The position numbers and the translations under genes are program-made. This document shows, in pieces, positions 7,714 through 17,221 of a DNA stretch of 64,000 nucleotides (positions within the stretch are counted from its first letter, which is position 1; each line of letters begins with the position of its first letter). The notes under the pieces are model-generated. The model was given only the letters and a program-made list of their open reading frames with translations. It had not been told where the DNA came from and searched no databases. Origin of the DNA: DATKQD01 sp050695655 (GTDB lineage Bacteria; Chloroflexota; JAJPGV01). Where the stretch lies: the NCBI GenBank assembly GCA_050695655.1, contig JBOGTU010000005.1:1-64000 (forward strand), in the 5' to 3' direction.

Positions 7714-8966
7714 TCACTCGTAGCGCAGGGCTTCTATTGGATCCAGCCGGGCTGCGCGCCAGGCCGGGTACACGCCAAAGATGAGGCCCATGACAAAAGC
7801 GCACGAAAAGGCCAGGGCGGTCGCTTTGAGTGAGATCACGGCGGACCAGCCCACCACGTTGGAGAGGGCGCGGGCCACGCCCGCGCCGGAGGCGATGCCC
7901 AGCGCACCGCCCAGCACGCTCAGCGTGACCGCTTCCACCAGGAATTGCTGCAGGATGAGCCCGCGCGTTGCGCCGAGCGCTTTGCGGATGCCGATTTCGC
8001 GCGTGCGCTCGGTAACGGAGACCATCATGATGTTCATGATGCCGATGCCCCCAACCACCAGCGAAATGGCGGCGATAGCCGAAAGCAGCAGGGTGAAGGT
8101 TTGCGTTACGCCCGTTGCCGCCGCAAGAATGTCCGACTGGTTGCGCACAATGTACGGACTCTGGCTGGGGTCCTTGATGCCATGCGTCCGGTTCAGCGTG
8201 GCCACGATCTCGGCGCCCGCTGCGCTCATTTGCGCGGTGGAAACGGCGCCCGCGTCTATCCAGCGGAGATTGGGCGAACCGATAAGCCGCCACTGCGCTG
8301 TGCTCACGGGTACGTAAACGTTGTCATCGGGGCTGTCAAAGCCCACCCCTTTGGCCGCCAGCAAACCGATCACGCGGAAATTGACAGGGGTGATTACCGC
8401 GCCGACCGAGCTGCCGGAGCCGGTGAAGGTGGTGGTGTTGATCTGCACGGTCTTGCCCAAAGGATCCTCGGTGCCAAACAGGTTTTGGGCCTGTGTCGCC
8501 CCCAGCACGGCCACCAGCGCGCCACTCGCCTGATCCGCCGAGGAGATGAACCGCCCCTCGGCCACGGTGGCGTCGCGAATGCGCGCGTACGCGGCCGTGG
8601 TGCCAATCACCTGCGCGCTGGAGTTCTGACGCTGGTAGGTGAGCTGAAAGCCACGACTCATCTCCGGCGCCACCGCCGCCAGGCCGGGCAGCGCGGCCAG
8701 CGTTGACAGGTCGCCCAGGGTGAGGTTGGCGGAGGCGGCCCGGGCCTGTGCCACGCCGGAGAGTCGCGGTGGGTAGGCGATCACCTGCAGCAGGTTGGTG
8801 CCCAGGGCCGCTACCTGGTTCTGCACGCGAGCCTGGGCGCCATCACCCACCGCGACCAACGCAATGACGGACGCCACACCGATGATCACGCCCAGCATGG
8901 TGAGCACGGCCCGCAGCTTGTTGGTGCCCAGCGCCCGGATAGCGATGCGGATGTTCTGAAGGCTGC

Positions 8967-8970
<4 letters not shown>
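7714..8970 (-). CDS. macB: MacB-type ABC transporter permease
   Basis: A 418-aa membrane subunit of the MacB/FtsX type that drives efflux or lipoprotein extraction without moving substrate through the membrane core. It has an N-terminal transmembrane helix (about 18-42, LTMLGVIIGVASVIALVAVG), a long extracytoplasmic domain (about 45-285) and three C-terminal helices (about 285-400) including the conserved GGIGIMNIMMVSVTERTREI. The GTG start overlaps the ATPase stop codon by 4 nt (GTGA), so the two are translationally coupled. It is the last gene of an operon with the ATPase and the membrane-fusion lipoprotein. The substrate is unknown. Confidence 0.92.
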
Positions 8971-9668
<698 letters not shown>

Positions 9669-11300
9669 TCAGCCTCGCGGCCCCGGGCCAGGACCCACGA
9701 ACTTCACGGCTTGCGCCCCAGGGCCCGGCCCGCGGAAACCAGTGCTCGGGTGTGAGCTGGCCGAGGGCGAGGAAAGCACAACAGCCACAACCTGGCCATC
9801 GCTCAAGCCGCTCGTGACAGCTGTGACGTTGCCATTGCTGGTGCCCGTCTGGACCGTCTGGTGGTGCATATCCGGCGGAATCAGCACGTAGGAGCGCCCA
9901 CCGCCGTTGGACTGGATGGCCGCCGAAGGAACCTCCAACACGTTGCTCACTGTGCTCACGACAATGTCCGCCGTGGCGCTCATGCCGGCCTTCAGCACAT
10001 TCCCCGTGCTCTCCAGGCTGACCGTCACGGCATAGGTGATGACGCCCTGGCTGTTGGTGGCGGACGACGCGATCTTGGCTACTTTGCCAGCGAATTTTCG
10101 CGTGGGAAACGACGGCACCGTGACATTGGCGGGCTGATCCAGCGCCAGCTTGCCCACGTCCAACTGGTTGACGTTGATATCAACCTCAGCCTTGCTGAGA
10201 TCGGCGACCGTCGCCACGGTGGTGGCCGAGGTGACCGAATCACCGGGCGATACGCCCACGGCAATGACCGTGCCCACGAAAGGCGCACGGAGGGTAGCGG
10301 CATCCAACTGGTGCTGGGCCAGGGCGGCGGCAGCTGTGGCCAAATCCACGGCGCCCTGCGCCTGCTTCACATCGTTAGGTGATACAGCTGAGGCCAGCAC
10401 ATGCCGCGCGGCAGCGTCAGCCTGCTGGGCCAGCTGCAGTTGCTGCTGGGCCAGCTGCAGGTCGGTGGCTTTGGGGCCAGCCTGGATCAAGACCAGGTTC
10501 GCCTGATCCTTCGCCAGGGCGGACTGGGCCGAGTTCACACCCTGCTGGGCGGCGGTCATGGCGGAATCAGCCTGATCCTTGGCCGCCTGAAGCGCCGCCT
10601 GCGCATCGGTCATGGAGCGATAGTCCGAATTCAGCTTGTCCTGGGTCTCGTTGCCTTTGTCAAACGCCTGCTTGGACTGGATGTAGCTGTTGGTCCAATA
10701 GATCACCTGATCCTGCTGCGCCGAAATGGCTGAGGTGGCCTGCGGACTAACTTTGGCGGCATCCAAACTCTGCTGCGCCGCCTTCAGCGACAACTGGTCG
10801 CCAGTCACGGCGTTTTGCGCGCTCGCCAGGTCCACCGCGGTGTAGGGGTGCTGCGTGGCCAGCAGCTTGGTTTGGGCGCTCGCCAGGTTGACTTTGGCCT
10901 GCTGCGCCTGGTTCTCCAGCGAGGTGGTGTCCGGATGCTCCAGAGCATCGAGCTTCGACTGCGCCAGGCTGAGATTGATTTGCGCTTGCTGGAGCTGGTT
11001 GGCGAGATCCGTCGTCTGCAGCTGCGCCAGCTCCTGGCCGGCCGCCACCTGCTGCCCCACGGTGACATCAACCGTCTCGATTTTGGCGGAGGATGATGTG
11101 GAGCCAGCGTCCGGCGAAACATTCGCCAGCTGGGACAGCGCGATGGCGCCGGACGCGGAGACCGTAGCCTGAATGTTTCCGCGCGTCACCTTCACGCTCT
11201 GGTAGTTGGGTGGCCCCGCGGCAGGTTTGCCGGCGCAGCCTGCCAGCAGGCAGACCGCCAGACTGCCCGCCAGCCACGAAGATCCGCGGATCAGCGCCAC
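9669..11300 (-). CDS. Membrane-fusion (HlyD/MacA-like) lipoprotein of the ABC exporter
   Basis: A 543-aa periplasmic-adaptor-type protein. The N-terminus is a lipoprotein signal (SLAVCLLAGC). It then has a first lipoyl half with IETVDVTVGQQVAAGQELAQL, a very long Gln/Ala-rich coiled-coil region (about 85-330), a second lipoyl half LRAPFVGTVIAVGVSPGDSV, a beta-barrel domain (VDINVNQLDVGKL), and a Gly-Pro-rich tail with repeated GPGPG. The coiled coil is longer than in E. coli MacA. The GTG at 11300 gives the best signal peptide, but the nearest strong Shine-Dalgarno (AAGGAGGT) is about 23 nt upstream, so the exact start is uncertain. It heads the three-gene exporter operon. Confidence 0.88.
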   Translation of the reverse strand: MALIRGSSWLAGSLAVCLLAGCAGKPAAGPPNYQSVKVTRGNIQATVSASGAIALSQLANVSPDAGSTSSSAKIETVDVTVGQQVAAGQELAQLQTTDLANQLQQAQINLSLAQSKLDALEHPDTTSLENQAQQAKVNLASAQTKLLATQHPYTAVDLASAQNAVTGDQLSLKAAQQSLDAAKVSPQATSAISAQQDQVIYWTNSYIQSKQAFDKGNETQDKLNSDYRSMTDAQAALQAAKDQADSAMTAAQQGVNSAQSALAKDQANLVLIQAGPKATDLQLAQQQLQLAQQADAAARHVLASAVSPNDVKQAQGAVDLATAAAALAQHQLDAATLRAPFVGTVIAVGVSPGDSVTSATTVATVADLSKAEVDINVNQLDVGKLALDQPANVTVPSFPTRKFAGKVAKIASSATNSQGVITYAVTVSLESTGNVLKAGMSATADIVVSTVSNVLEVPSAAIQSNGGGRSYVLIPPDMHHQTVQTGTSNGNVTAVTSGLSDGQVVAVVLSSPSASSHPSTGFRGPGPGAQAVKFVGPGPGPRG

Positions 11301-11526
11301 GGTACGACTCTGCTCAGGCTGGCACCTCCTTCTTGGCCTTGCCCCGCGCGAGGAGCCAACCATTGGTCGGCTTCCTCCTCCGGCATGGTACCCGGGCGCG
11401 AGCACCTGTCAGCCGGAGGCGGCCCCGCGGACTTCTGCCGGAACGCCCAGGCGAGAGTACAGCCTGACAATGAAAGGAGCCTTAGATTTGAAGGCTGGCG
11501 CCCACCAGGTCCCGCCGAGCCTGGAT

Positions 11527-12960
11527 CTACATCGCGGTGCGCAGGTTGGAGGGGAGAACGCGCATCGCGTCGCGATACTTGGCTACGGTGCGGCGGGCAA
11601 TGAACATGCCCCGCTCGCGCAGCTCGCGGCACACCTGCTGGTCGCTCATAGGGCGCCGGCCGTCTTCGTGCTCAAACAGCTCGCGCATGGCGTCCTTCAC
11701 GGCCAGCGAGCCGTCGAAGAGATCGTCAAAGCCCACCACGCGCTTATCCGGCAGGAGAATGAACTTGCTGGCCGTCGCGCGGCTCACAGTCGACTCGTGC
11801 AGGTTCACCTGGCAAGCTACCTCCAGCCGGGTAAGCGGTTTGAGGTAGCGCACGCCGCGATCCAAGAAGTCGCGCTGGCACTGCACCATGCACTCAGTGA
11901 TCTGGCGCAGCGTGGCCCAGCGCTGCTGGATGCAGTCGATGAAGAACTTTGCCCGGCTGGTGCAGCGCACCAAGTAGGCGCGGTCGCCTGCCGGCAGGTC
12001 CTCTCCATCGCGCATCAACGCCTGGTAGTAATGGTTCACCTGCAGCCGGTAGCGCTCGGCTTCCAGAATCTCGACAGTGTAGCCGTGATCGGCCGGCACA
12101 ATGGCGACGTCGGGCCGCACGTAGCTGGAGCGATCCGGCGAGATGCGCTGTTCGTCGGGCCACGCGCTGAGCGCGGGGAACGGCGTAAGGTTGGTGCGAA
12201 TGAAATCACGGCTGACCAGCACCTCGGCCAGGCCTACATGCAGCCGAGCAGCAATATGCTGGAACTTGTGCTCACCAAGGTCTTCGAAGCAGTCGGTCAA
12301 GATGGCCCTGGCGTGGGGATCGGTGATGCCCAGCTCGGTCAGGTGGTCCAGCTGGCTCAGCAGGCATTCCGGCACGCTGCGCGAGCCAATCCCCGCCGGC
12401 TCCTGGCGGCGCAGAGCGGCCAGCACCTCCTCCACAGCATCGGGCGACGCGCCACATGCCTGGGCGATCTCAGCGGAGCTCACTGATAGGTAGCCATAGT
12501 CGTCCAGGCTGCCGATGGCGTACTCGGCAATGGGGAAGGCCTCCTCGGGCAGCACGGCCTGCAAAGCCTGCGTGAGGTAGTCTGCCAGGCTCACACTTGA
12601 GGGCAGCAGCGACAGCGCATCGAACTCGCGATCGCCGTCCTGGTCGTGGCGGCCGGCCGGCATATCCGCGTAGCTGGAGCCATCGTAGGGCTCGCCTGCC
12701 GGCTCCGCATCCGCGCTTGCCCCCGCCGGCATGGTGGCGGCATAGCACTCCGGGCAGAAGCCATCCTGCAGGGAGCTGCCGCACGTTCCGCACGTCTCGC
12801 GCTCCTCGATCTCGAGGATCGGGTTGTCCGTCATTTCCTGACGAACCGCCTGAGCCAGCTCTTCAGACGAGAGCTGCAGGATTTTCAACGAGGTGATGAG
12901 CTTGGCGGAGATAGTGGTCGAGAGTTGGGGCAGAAGGCCCTGACCCAGTTCGAGCGGCAT
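11527..12960 (-). CDS. rpoN: RNA polymerase sigma-54 factor with inserted zinc ribbon
   Basis: A 477-aa sigma-54 factor, which directs RNA polymerase to -24/-12 promoters that need an ATP-using activator. Region I is the N-terminal QLSTTISAKLITSLKILQLSS..LAQAVRQEMTDNPILEIEE. Directly after it is a CxxC-x8-CxxC motif (C57, C60, C69, C72), which looks like a small zinc ribbon and is not part of canonical RpoN. The core-binding and HTH regions follow, and the RpoN box ARRTVAKYRDAM (about 455-466) is near the end. No activator with a GAFTGA loop is in the window. It stands alone between the exporter operon and an acyltransferase gene. Confidence 0.92.
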   Translation of the reverse strand: MPLELGQGLLPQLSTTISAKLITSLKILQLSSEELAQAVRQEMTDNPILEIEERETCGTCGSSLQDGFCPECYAATMPAGASADAEPAGEPYDGSSYADMPAGRHDQDGDREFDALSLLPSSVSLADYLTQALQAVLPEEAFPIAEYAIGSLDDYGYLSVSSAEIAQACGASPDAVEEVLAALRRQEPAGIGSRSVPECLLSQLDHLTELGITDPHARAILTDCFEDLGEHKFQHIAARLHVGLAEVLVSRDFIRTNLTPFPALSAWPDEQRISPDRSSYVRPDVAIVPADHGYTVEILEAERYRLQVNHYYQALMRDGEDLPAGDRAYLVRCTSRAKFFIDCIQQRWATLRQITECMVQCQRDFLDRGVRYLKPLTRLEVACQVNLHESTVSRATASKFILLPDKRVVGFDDLFDGSLAVKDAMRELFEHEDGRRPMSDQQVCRELRERGMFIARRTVAKYRDAMRVLPSNLRTAM

Positions 12961-13085
12961 AAAATCCGAACCTCCCGCATCGAGATTGGCCCGCGGCGGG
13001 CTTCGACAAACGCGTTACGCACGCAAAGGCCATGCCAATGCAGGAAGGCCGAGAGCACGCTGCAGAGAGCGTTGCGCGTGGCCAG

Positions 13086-14186
13086 TTATGCGAGCGAGCT
13101 GGAAGAGCGCCGCTCGCGCGTTGCCCGCCACACTTCGCGCAGATCGCGCCGAGGTCGGGCCCAGGCCAACACGGCCAGCGTGCCAAAGCCCAGCGTAGCC
13201 ACCAGCAGCACCAACAGCCGAGGCAGGCCAGCCCAACCGCCGGTGGCCGGCCCCAGCAGGACCAGTGGTAACGGCTGCAGGATGTAAATTCCCAGGCTGT
13301 GCTGGCCGAGCACGTCGATTGCTCCCTGCACCTGCGCCAGCTGGTCCGCGAAGGCCCGCCCAAGCCAGAGCACCAACAGTGTGAGGGTGCAGGTGAACGG
13401 CAGGCGTGATGGCCAGAAATATGCTCCCGTGCCTTGCTGCCAGGTTGAGCCTCCAACATGGGACCCCTCCAGCAGCGTGAGCCAGCCGGCGATCAGCGTC
13501 ACCAGCAGCGCCAGCGGCCACCAGCGGTACTGCTCCAGAATGGCGGGCAGGTTCTTCCCCACCAGGCAGCCGATGAGAAACAGCCCGACCCAGAACGGAA
13601 ACTCCTCCTGGGCCAAATACGTGCCCGCCCAGGCTGCCGCGCCGCTCAGCGTGGGGCCGTAGGTGTGCAGGACATCCAACCCCACCTCGACCAGCAGCGC
13701 GGCCAGGGCCGTCCACCACAGCGCCGCGCCGCCGCGCGGCAGGAGCAGGAACAGCAGGTAAAACTGCGCGATCAGGAGCAGAAAGTAGAGGTGCCCGGCG
13801 CCGTACGCCAGCCACGAGACAAGCGACGCCGCGTCGTGCACCTCGCCCGTGTACAGCGCAACCACCAAAAACAGCGGCACAGCCAGTGCCCAGGGGACGA
13901 GCACACGGCTGGCCCGCTTACGCAGAAACCAACAGGCCGCCGGCCGTTGTGCGCCGTACACGTGCCACAACGTTGCGCCACTGAGCAGCACGAACGCGGG
14001 CACACAGAAACGCGCCAGGCTGGCTGACGCCGCCACGAAGCCTGCGCTCGGTGGGGCGCCGGACGTTACCAGCCAGGCGGAACTGTGAATGACGGCCACC
14101 GCCACCAGTGCCACTGCCCGAGCCAGGTCCAATTCGCGAATGCGCCCGCCCCGCCCGGTAACGGCTGCCCGTTCAACAACGCCCAA
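13086..14186 (-). CDS. Acyltransferase-3 family integral membrane protein
   Basis: A polytopic inner-membrane protein of about 366 residues, of the family that moves acyl groups onto cell-surface sugars. It opens with RIRELDLARAVALVAVAVIHSSAWL, whose Arg/Glu/Asp and His match the family's RxxxLDxxR..H core, followed by roughly ten hydrophobic helices. There is an HSLGIYILQPLPL motif near the C-terminus, typical of this family. The start is unclear: TTG at 14186 fits the conserved domain, an ATG at 14366 would overlap the divergent encapsulin gene, and neither has a good ribosome site. The acyl acceptor is unknown. Confidence 0.75.
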   Translation of the reverse strand: MGVVERAAVTGRGGRIRELDLARAVALVAVAVIHSSAWLVTSGAPPSAGFVAASASLARFCVPAFVLLSGATLWHVYGAQRPAACWFLRKRASRVLVPWALAVPLFLVVALYTGEVHDAASLVSWLAYGAGHLYFLLLIAQFYLLFLLLPRGGAALWWTALAALLVEVGLDVLHTYGPTLSGAAAWAGTYLAQEEFPFWVGLFLIGCLVGKNLPAILEQYRWWPLALLVTLIAGWLTLLEGSHVGGSTWQQGTGAYFWPSRLPFTCTLTLLVLWLGRAFADQLAQVQGAIDVLGQHSLGIYILQPLPLVLLGPATGGWAGLPRLLVLLVATLGFGTLAVLAWARPRRDLREVWRATRERRSSSSLA

Positions 14187-14335
14187 TAGGCGGGGACTAC
14201 GCAAGAGCCAGGCCAGATGCAGCCCTGAACATAGACGCGATGGCACGCCGTTTGCGCGAGAAGGAGGCACTGTTTCGGGGCGAGCGCCTTCGGCCGCGCC
14301 CATCGCACCCACGCTCAGTGGAGGAGACCGTGCCC

Positions 14336-15214
14336 ATGCCTGATTACCTCGGCCGCGAAAGCTCACCCCTCAGCCCAGCTCAGTGGCGGGCGCTGGACAC
14401 CGCCGCCACGGAGGCGGCCCGGAGAACCCTGGCCGGCCGCCGGCTCATCCCGCTGTACGGGCCAATTGGGCCCGGCTTCGAGGTCACGCAGAGCGATCGC
14501 GTGCCGCGCGGCGCCGGCACCGTGAACGTGCTGGGCGAGGGCGCCGAACCGCTCTCGCCGGAACGGCAGCGGCGCTACGTTTCGCTGCCCGTCGTATCGC
14601 AGGATTTCGTGATCCACTGGCGCGACCTGGAAGCCTCGGCGCGGCTGGGGCTGCCGCTGGATACGAGCCTGGCCGCTGCCGCGGCGGTGGCCTGCGCGCG
14701 CGCTGAGGACGAGCTGATCTTCAATGGCAGTGCCGCGCTGGAGCAGGCCGGCCTGCGCACTGTGCCGGGCCGGGTGGTGGTTCCCCAGAGCGATTGGTCG
14801 CGCATGGGCGGCGCCTTTCACGATGTGGTGTCGGCTGTGGACGAACTGCTGGGCCGGGGTCTCAACGGCCCATTTGCCTTGGCGGCCAGCCCGGACCTGT
14901 ACATGGCCATGAACCGCATGTTCGAGAACAGCGGCGTGCTGGAAATCGATCAGGTAGCCAAGCTGTTGCGCGGCGGTGTGTTCACCAGCGCGGTGCTCCC
15001 GCGCGGCGCGGCCGTGTTGGTGGCGACGGGGCCCGAGAACGTGGACCTCGCTGTAGGCGTAGACATGTGCGTGGCGTACACGGAAACGAGCCAGATGAAT
15101 CACCACTTCCGTGTGTTGGAGACGGTAGCCTTGCGCATCAAGCGGCCGGATGCCATCTGCACCATCGAGCCGGCCGGCCAGCCAGCCAGCGCGAGAGGAG
15201 CCTCCCGTGCCTGA
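14336..15214 (+). CDS. Encapsulin shell protein (family 1, linocin-like)
   Basis: A 292-aa HK97-fold protein that assembles into a protein nanocompartment. The start (DYLGRESSPLSPAQWRALD..ARRTLAGRRLIPLYGPIGPGFE) lines up with the Thermotoga maritima shell start (LTEKQW..GRKFVDVEGPYG). The internal ARAEDELIFNG matches its EFEDEVIFRG, and LRGGVFTSAVLPRGAAVLVATG..DLAVGVDMCVAY matches its A-domain and end. The ATG has GAGGAG 10 nt upstream. The gene overlaps the ferritin-like cargo gene by 8 nt, so shell and cargo are co-translated. A poorly conserved tail of about 20 residues follows the final beta strand. Confidence 0.93.
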   Translation: MPDYLGRESSPLSPAQWRALDTAATEAARRTLAGRRLIPLYGPIGPGFEVTQSDRVPRGAGTVNVLGEGAEPLSPERQRRYVSLPVVSQDFVIHWRDLEASARLGLPLDTSLAAAAAVACARAEDELIFNGSAALEQAGLRTVPGRVVVPQSDWSRMGGAFHDVVSAVDELLGRGLNGPFALAASPDLYMAMNRMFENSGVLEIDQVAKLLRGGVFTSAVLPRGAAVLVATGPENVDLAVGVDMCVAYTETSQMNHHFRVLETVALRIKRPDAICTIEPAGQPASARGASRA

Positions 15215-15596
15215 AACGAACCCGTCCGCTTACAACGCGCCACGGAAGCTCACCGACCAGGAACTAGCCCGCGCGCTGCGCTTGGATGCCATGGCCGAAC
15301 TGGATGCGATGAATCTTTACGAAGCGCATATGGAAGCCACCGACAGTGAGGACGCTCGCAAAGTGCTGGCCTTCATTGCGCGCGACGAGAAGGAACACTA
15401 CGCGCTCTTTCAGGAGCTCATCCGGCGGCTGGATGGCGATCAGGCCGAGCAAATCGAAGGTGCCGTGGCCAAGCTGGACGCCATACTCAGCCAGCCCCTG
15501 GGGGCCAGTGAGGAGCGGGTGGATGCCGCTGCCGGGGCGAGCGAAGCACCCCGGGGCACCGGCATCGGCTCCCTGCTGGGAGAGCGGCAAACCTGA
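15207..15596 (+). CDS. Encapsulated ferritin-like protein (cargo)
   Basis: A 129-aa ferroxidase that is packed inside the encapsulin to oxidise and store iron. A two-helix half-ferritin domain spans about residues 16-75. It carries the conserved Glu in MAELDAMNLYEAH (E31) and an ExxH in ARDEKEHYALF (E61, H64), the metal ligands of EncFtn proteins, which pair as dimers to complete the site. A flexible linker leads to the C-terminal cargo-loading peptide GTGIGSLLGERQT, close to the known GSLGIGSL-type signal. The GTG start has GAGAGGAG 6 nt upstream, inside the end of the shell gene. Confidence 0.92.
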   Translation: MPETNPSAYNAPRKLTDQELARALRLDAMAELDAMNLYEAHMEATDSEDARKVLAFIARDEKEHYALFQELIRRLDGDQAEQIEGAVAKLDAILSQPLGASEERVDAAAGASEAPRGTGIGSLLGERQT

Positions 15597-15660
15597 TGTG
15601 ATATAGGGCGTTGTGCCTGCCGCTCACCGGCCATACGGCGTCACGGACATTGGAAGTGGC

Positions 15661-15724
15661 TGTCGCGAAAACGCCATCGGCAATGGAGATATTCGGCTCT
15701 CGCGACAAAATATCTCCACTTGCC
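15661..15724. promoter_or_regulatory. Two interlocking inverted repeats (operator or hairpin)
   Basis: TGTCGCGA (15661-15668) pairs with TCGCGACA (15700-15707). Interlaced with it, GGCAATGGAGATATT (15679-15693) pairs with AATATCTCCACTTGCC (15709-15724) with one unpaired base. The arms are unusually AT-rich for the window. The two pairings compete, so as RNA this could switch between structures; as DNA it could be a pair of operators. It is about 65 bp downstream of the encapsulin cargo stop, so a 3'-UTR role is possible too. Confidence 0.5.
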
Positions 15725-15844
15725 GACTATTTGACGTCAGAACCGCGGACAGAAAGCGGTGGCTGATCGAACTGGAACGCAGCCTGGAGGCGCCGCGAGC
15801 GTGCCTATCTTCGTGACGCCGCGTACACGAAGCTGCGGCGGCTG

Positions 15845-15871
15845 TTGCCGCGATCCGCGGCGGCCTACAAT
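15845..15871 (+). promoter_or_regulatory. Possible sigma-70-type promoter before the amidohydrolase gene
   Basis: TTGCCG (15845-15850) and TACAAT (15866-15871) are separated by 15 bp. The -10 box is good, but the spacer is shorter than the usual 16-18 bp. The amidohydrolase start codon is about 145 nt downstream. Confidence 0.35.
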
Positions 15872-16015
15872 GAGAGGGCCCTTGAGACCGCAGGCTCGCG
15901 CACCCCGCCACTCGCGCGCGACCAGCGGGTCGCCGCGACAGCTGACGGTGGCCCAGCCCTGGCATGCTGCCGCGGCGGCCCGGTATCGCCACCTGGACAG
16001 CACGGGGTGCCGACC

Positions 16016-17221
16016 GTGACTTCAACTCGCGGGGACTTGTTGCGCGCGGCAAACGGCATCGCGGCCCAGGTGGTGGCTACGCGGCGGCGCATCCACCGGC
16101 AGCCGGAGCTGGGCTTTCAGGTGCAGGGAACGGCTGGGCTGGCGGCGGAGCGCTTGCAGCAGCTGGGCCTTCAGGTGCGCACCGAAGTGGGCGGCAGTGG
16201 GGTGGTAGGGCTGCTGGAGGGCGGAGATTCCGGCGGCACGGTGCTGCTGCGAGCCGACATGGATGCCCTGCCAATCCAAGAGGCGAGTGGCGTTTCGTTC
16301 GAATCGGAGCGGCCAGGTGTGATGCATGCCTGCGGGCACGATGCGCACACAGCCATGCTCCTCGGTGCGGCCGAGCTCCTGGCCGAGCGGCGCGGCGCAT
16401 TTGATGGCCGTATCGTGTTCATGTTCCAGCCGGCTGAGGAGGTTGGCGGTGCGGATTCCGGCGCCGTGCGCATGATTGCCGCCGGCGTGCTGGACGATCC
16501 ACCGGTGGATGCTGCCTTCGCTCTGCATGTGGACGCCGCTTTCAGCGGGCGGGTCGCGTTGATGCCGGGGCCGGCCATGGCTTCGACCGATTCGTTCACT
16601 ATCACCGTGCGTGGTTCCGGCGGGCATGCCGCCCGGCCGCAGCGCACGGTGGACCCCATCGTGGTGGGCGCGCAGATCGTGAGCGCGCTGCAAACGCTGG
16701 TGAGCCGCGAGGTGGCGCCGGAGCAGCCGGCTGTCGTGACCGTGGGCAAGTTCAGCGGCGGCAGCGCGGCCAATGTGATTCCTGATACGGCCGAGTTGCG
16801 CGGCACTATTCGCTGCTACCGGCCGAGCGTCCGCGAGCTGCTGCTGCGGCGCGTGGGCGAGCTCTCGGCCGGCATCGCCTCCGCCATGCGTGCCAGCGCT
16901 GAGTGCCTGATCAAGCCTGGCTACCCCGTGCTGGTGAACGACCCGGCCATGGTGGCCCTGGCGGCGGACACCGCGGCCGAGCTGCTCGGGCCCGAGGTGC
17001 TGGTGCCCGGCGGCCGGCTCATGGGCGGGGAAGACTTCGCCTGCGTGCTGCAGCGCGTGCCCGGCGCAATGCTGCGCCTGGGCGTGACCGATCGCGCGTG
17101 GGACACGCCGCGCCCAAAGCACAGCGCCCGTTTTGACCTGGATGAGCGCGCTCTGCCGGCGGGTGTGGCGCTTATGGCCGGTACCGCCCTGCGCTGGTTG
17201 GAGGCACACTCAGCCACCTAG
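16016..17221 (+). CDS. M20-family amidohydrolase (IAA-amino-acid/hippurate hydrolase type)
   Basis: A 401-aa zinc-dependent enzyme that hydrolyses N-acyl amino acids or related amides. It has LLRADMDALPIQE, the metal-binding MHACGHDAHTAM with Cys and two His, FMFQPAEEVGG with the catalytic/ligand Glu pair, and GGRLMGGEDFACVL near the C-terminus. The inserted dimerisation domain contains the conserved GSGGHAARPQ. The length fits subfamily M20D. GTG at 16016 fits the family N-terminus and is preceded by a short GGGG. The last 12 nt overlap the 3' end of the convergent ClC gene. Confidence 0.92.
   Translation: MTSTRGDLLRAANGIAAQVVATRRRIHRQPELGFQVQGTAGLAAERLQQLGLQVRTEVGGSGVVGLLEGGDSGGTVLLRADMDALPIQEASGVSFESERPGVMHACGHDAHTAMLLGAAELLAERRGAFDGRIVFMFQPAEEVGGADSGAVRMIAAGVLDDPPVDAAFALHVDAAFSGRVALMPGPAMASTDSFTITVRGSGGHAARPQRTVDPIVVGAQIVSALQTLVSREVAPEQPAVVTVGKFSGGSAANVIPDTAELRGTIRCYRPSVRELLLRRVGELSAGIASAMRASAECLIKPGYPVLVNDPAMVALAADTAAELLGPEVLVPGGRLMGGEDFACVLQRVPGAMLRLGVTDRAWDTPRPKHSARFDLDERALPAGVALMAGTALRWLEAHSAT

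Larger units (their letters stand above)
15597..16015. other. Intergenic region with nested inverted repeats and a possible promoter
   Basis: This 419-bp gap lies between the encapsulin operon and the amidohydrolase gene. It holds the nested inverted repeats at 15661-15724, a perfect TGACGTCA palindrome at 15732-15739 and a possible promoter at 15845-15871. I see no convincing small gene: the open frames in it are rich in Arg, Ser and Pro, have no ribosome site and resemble nothing known. Confidence 0.6.
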
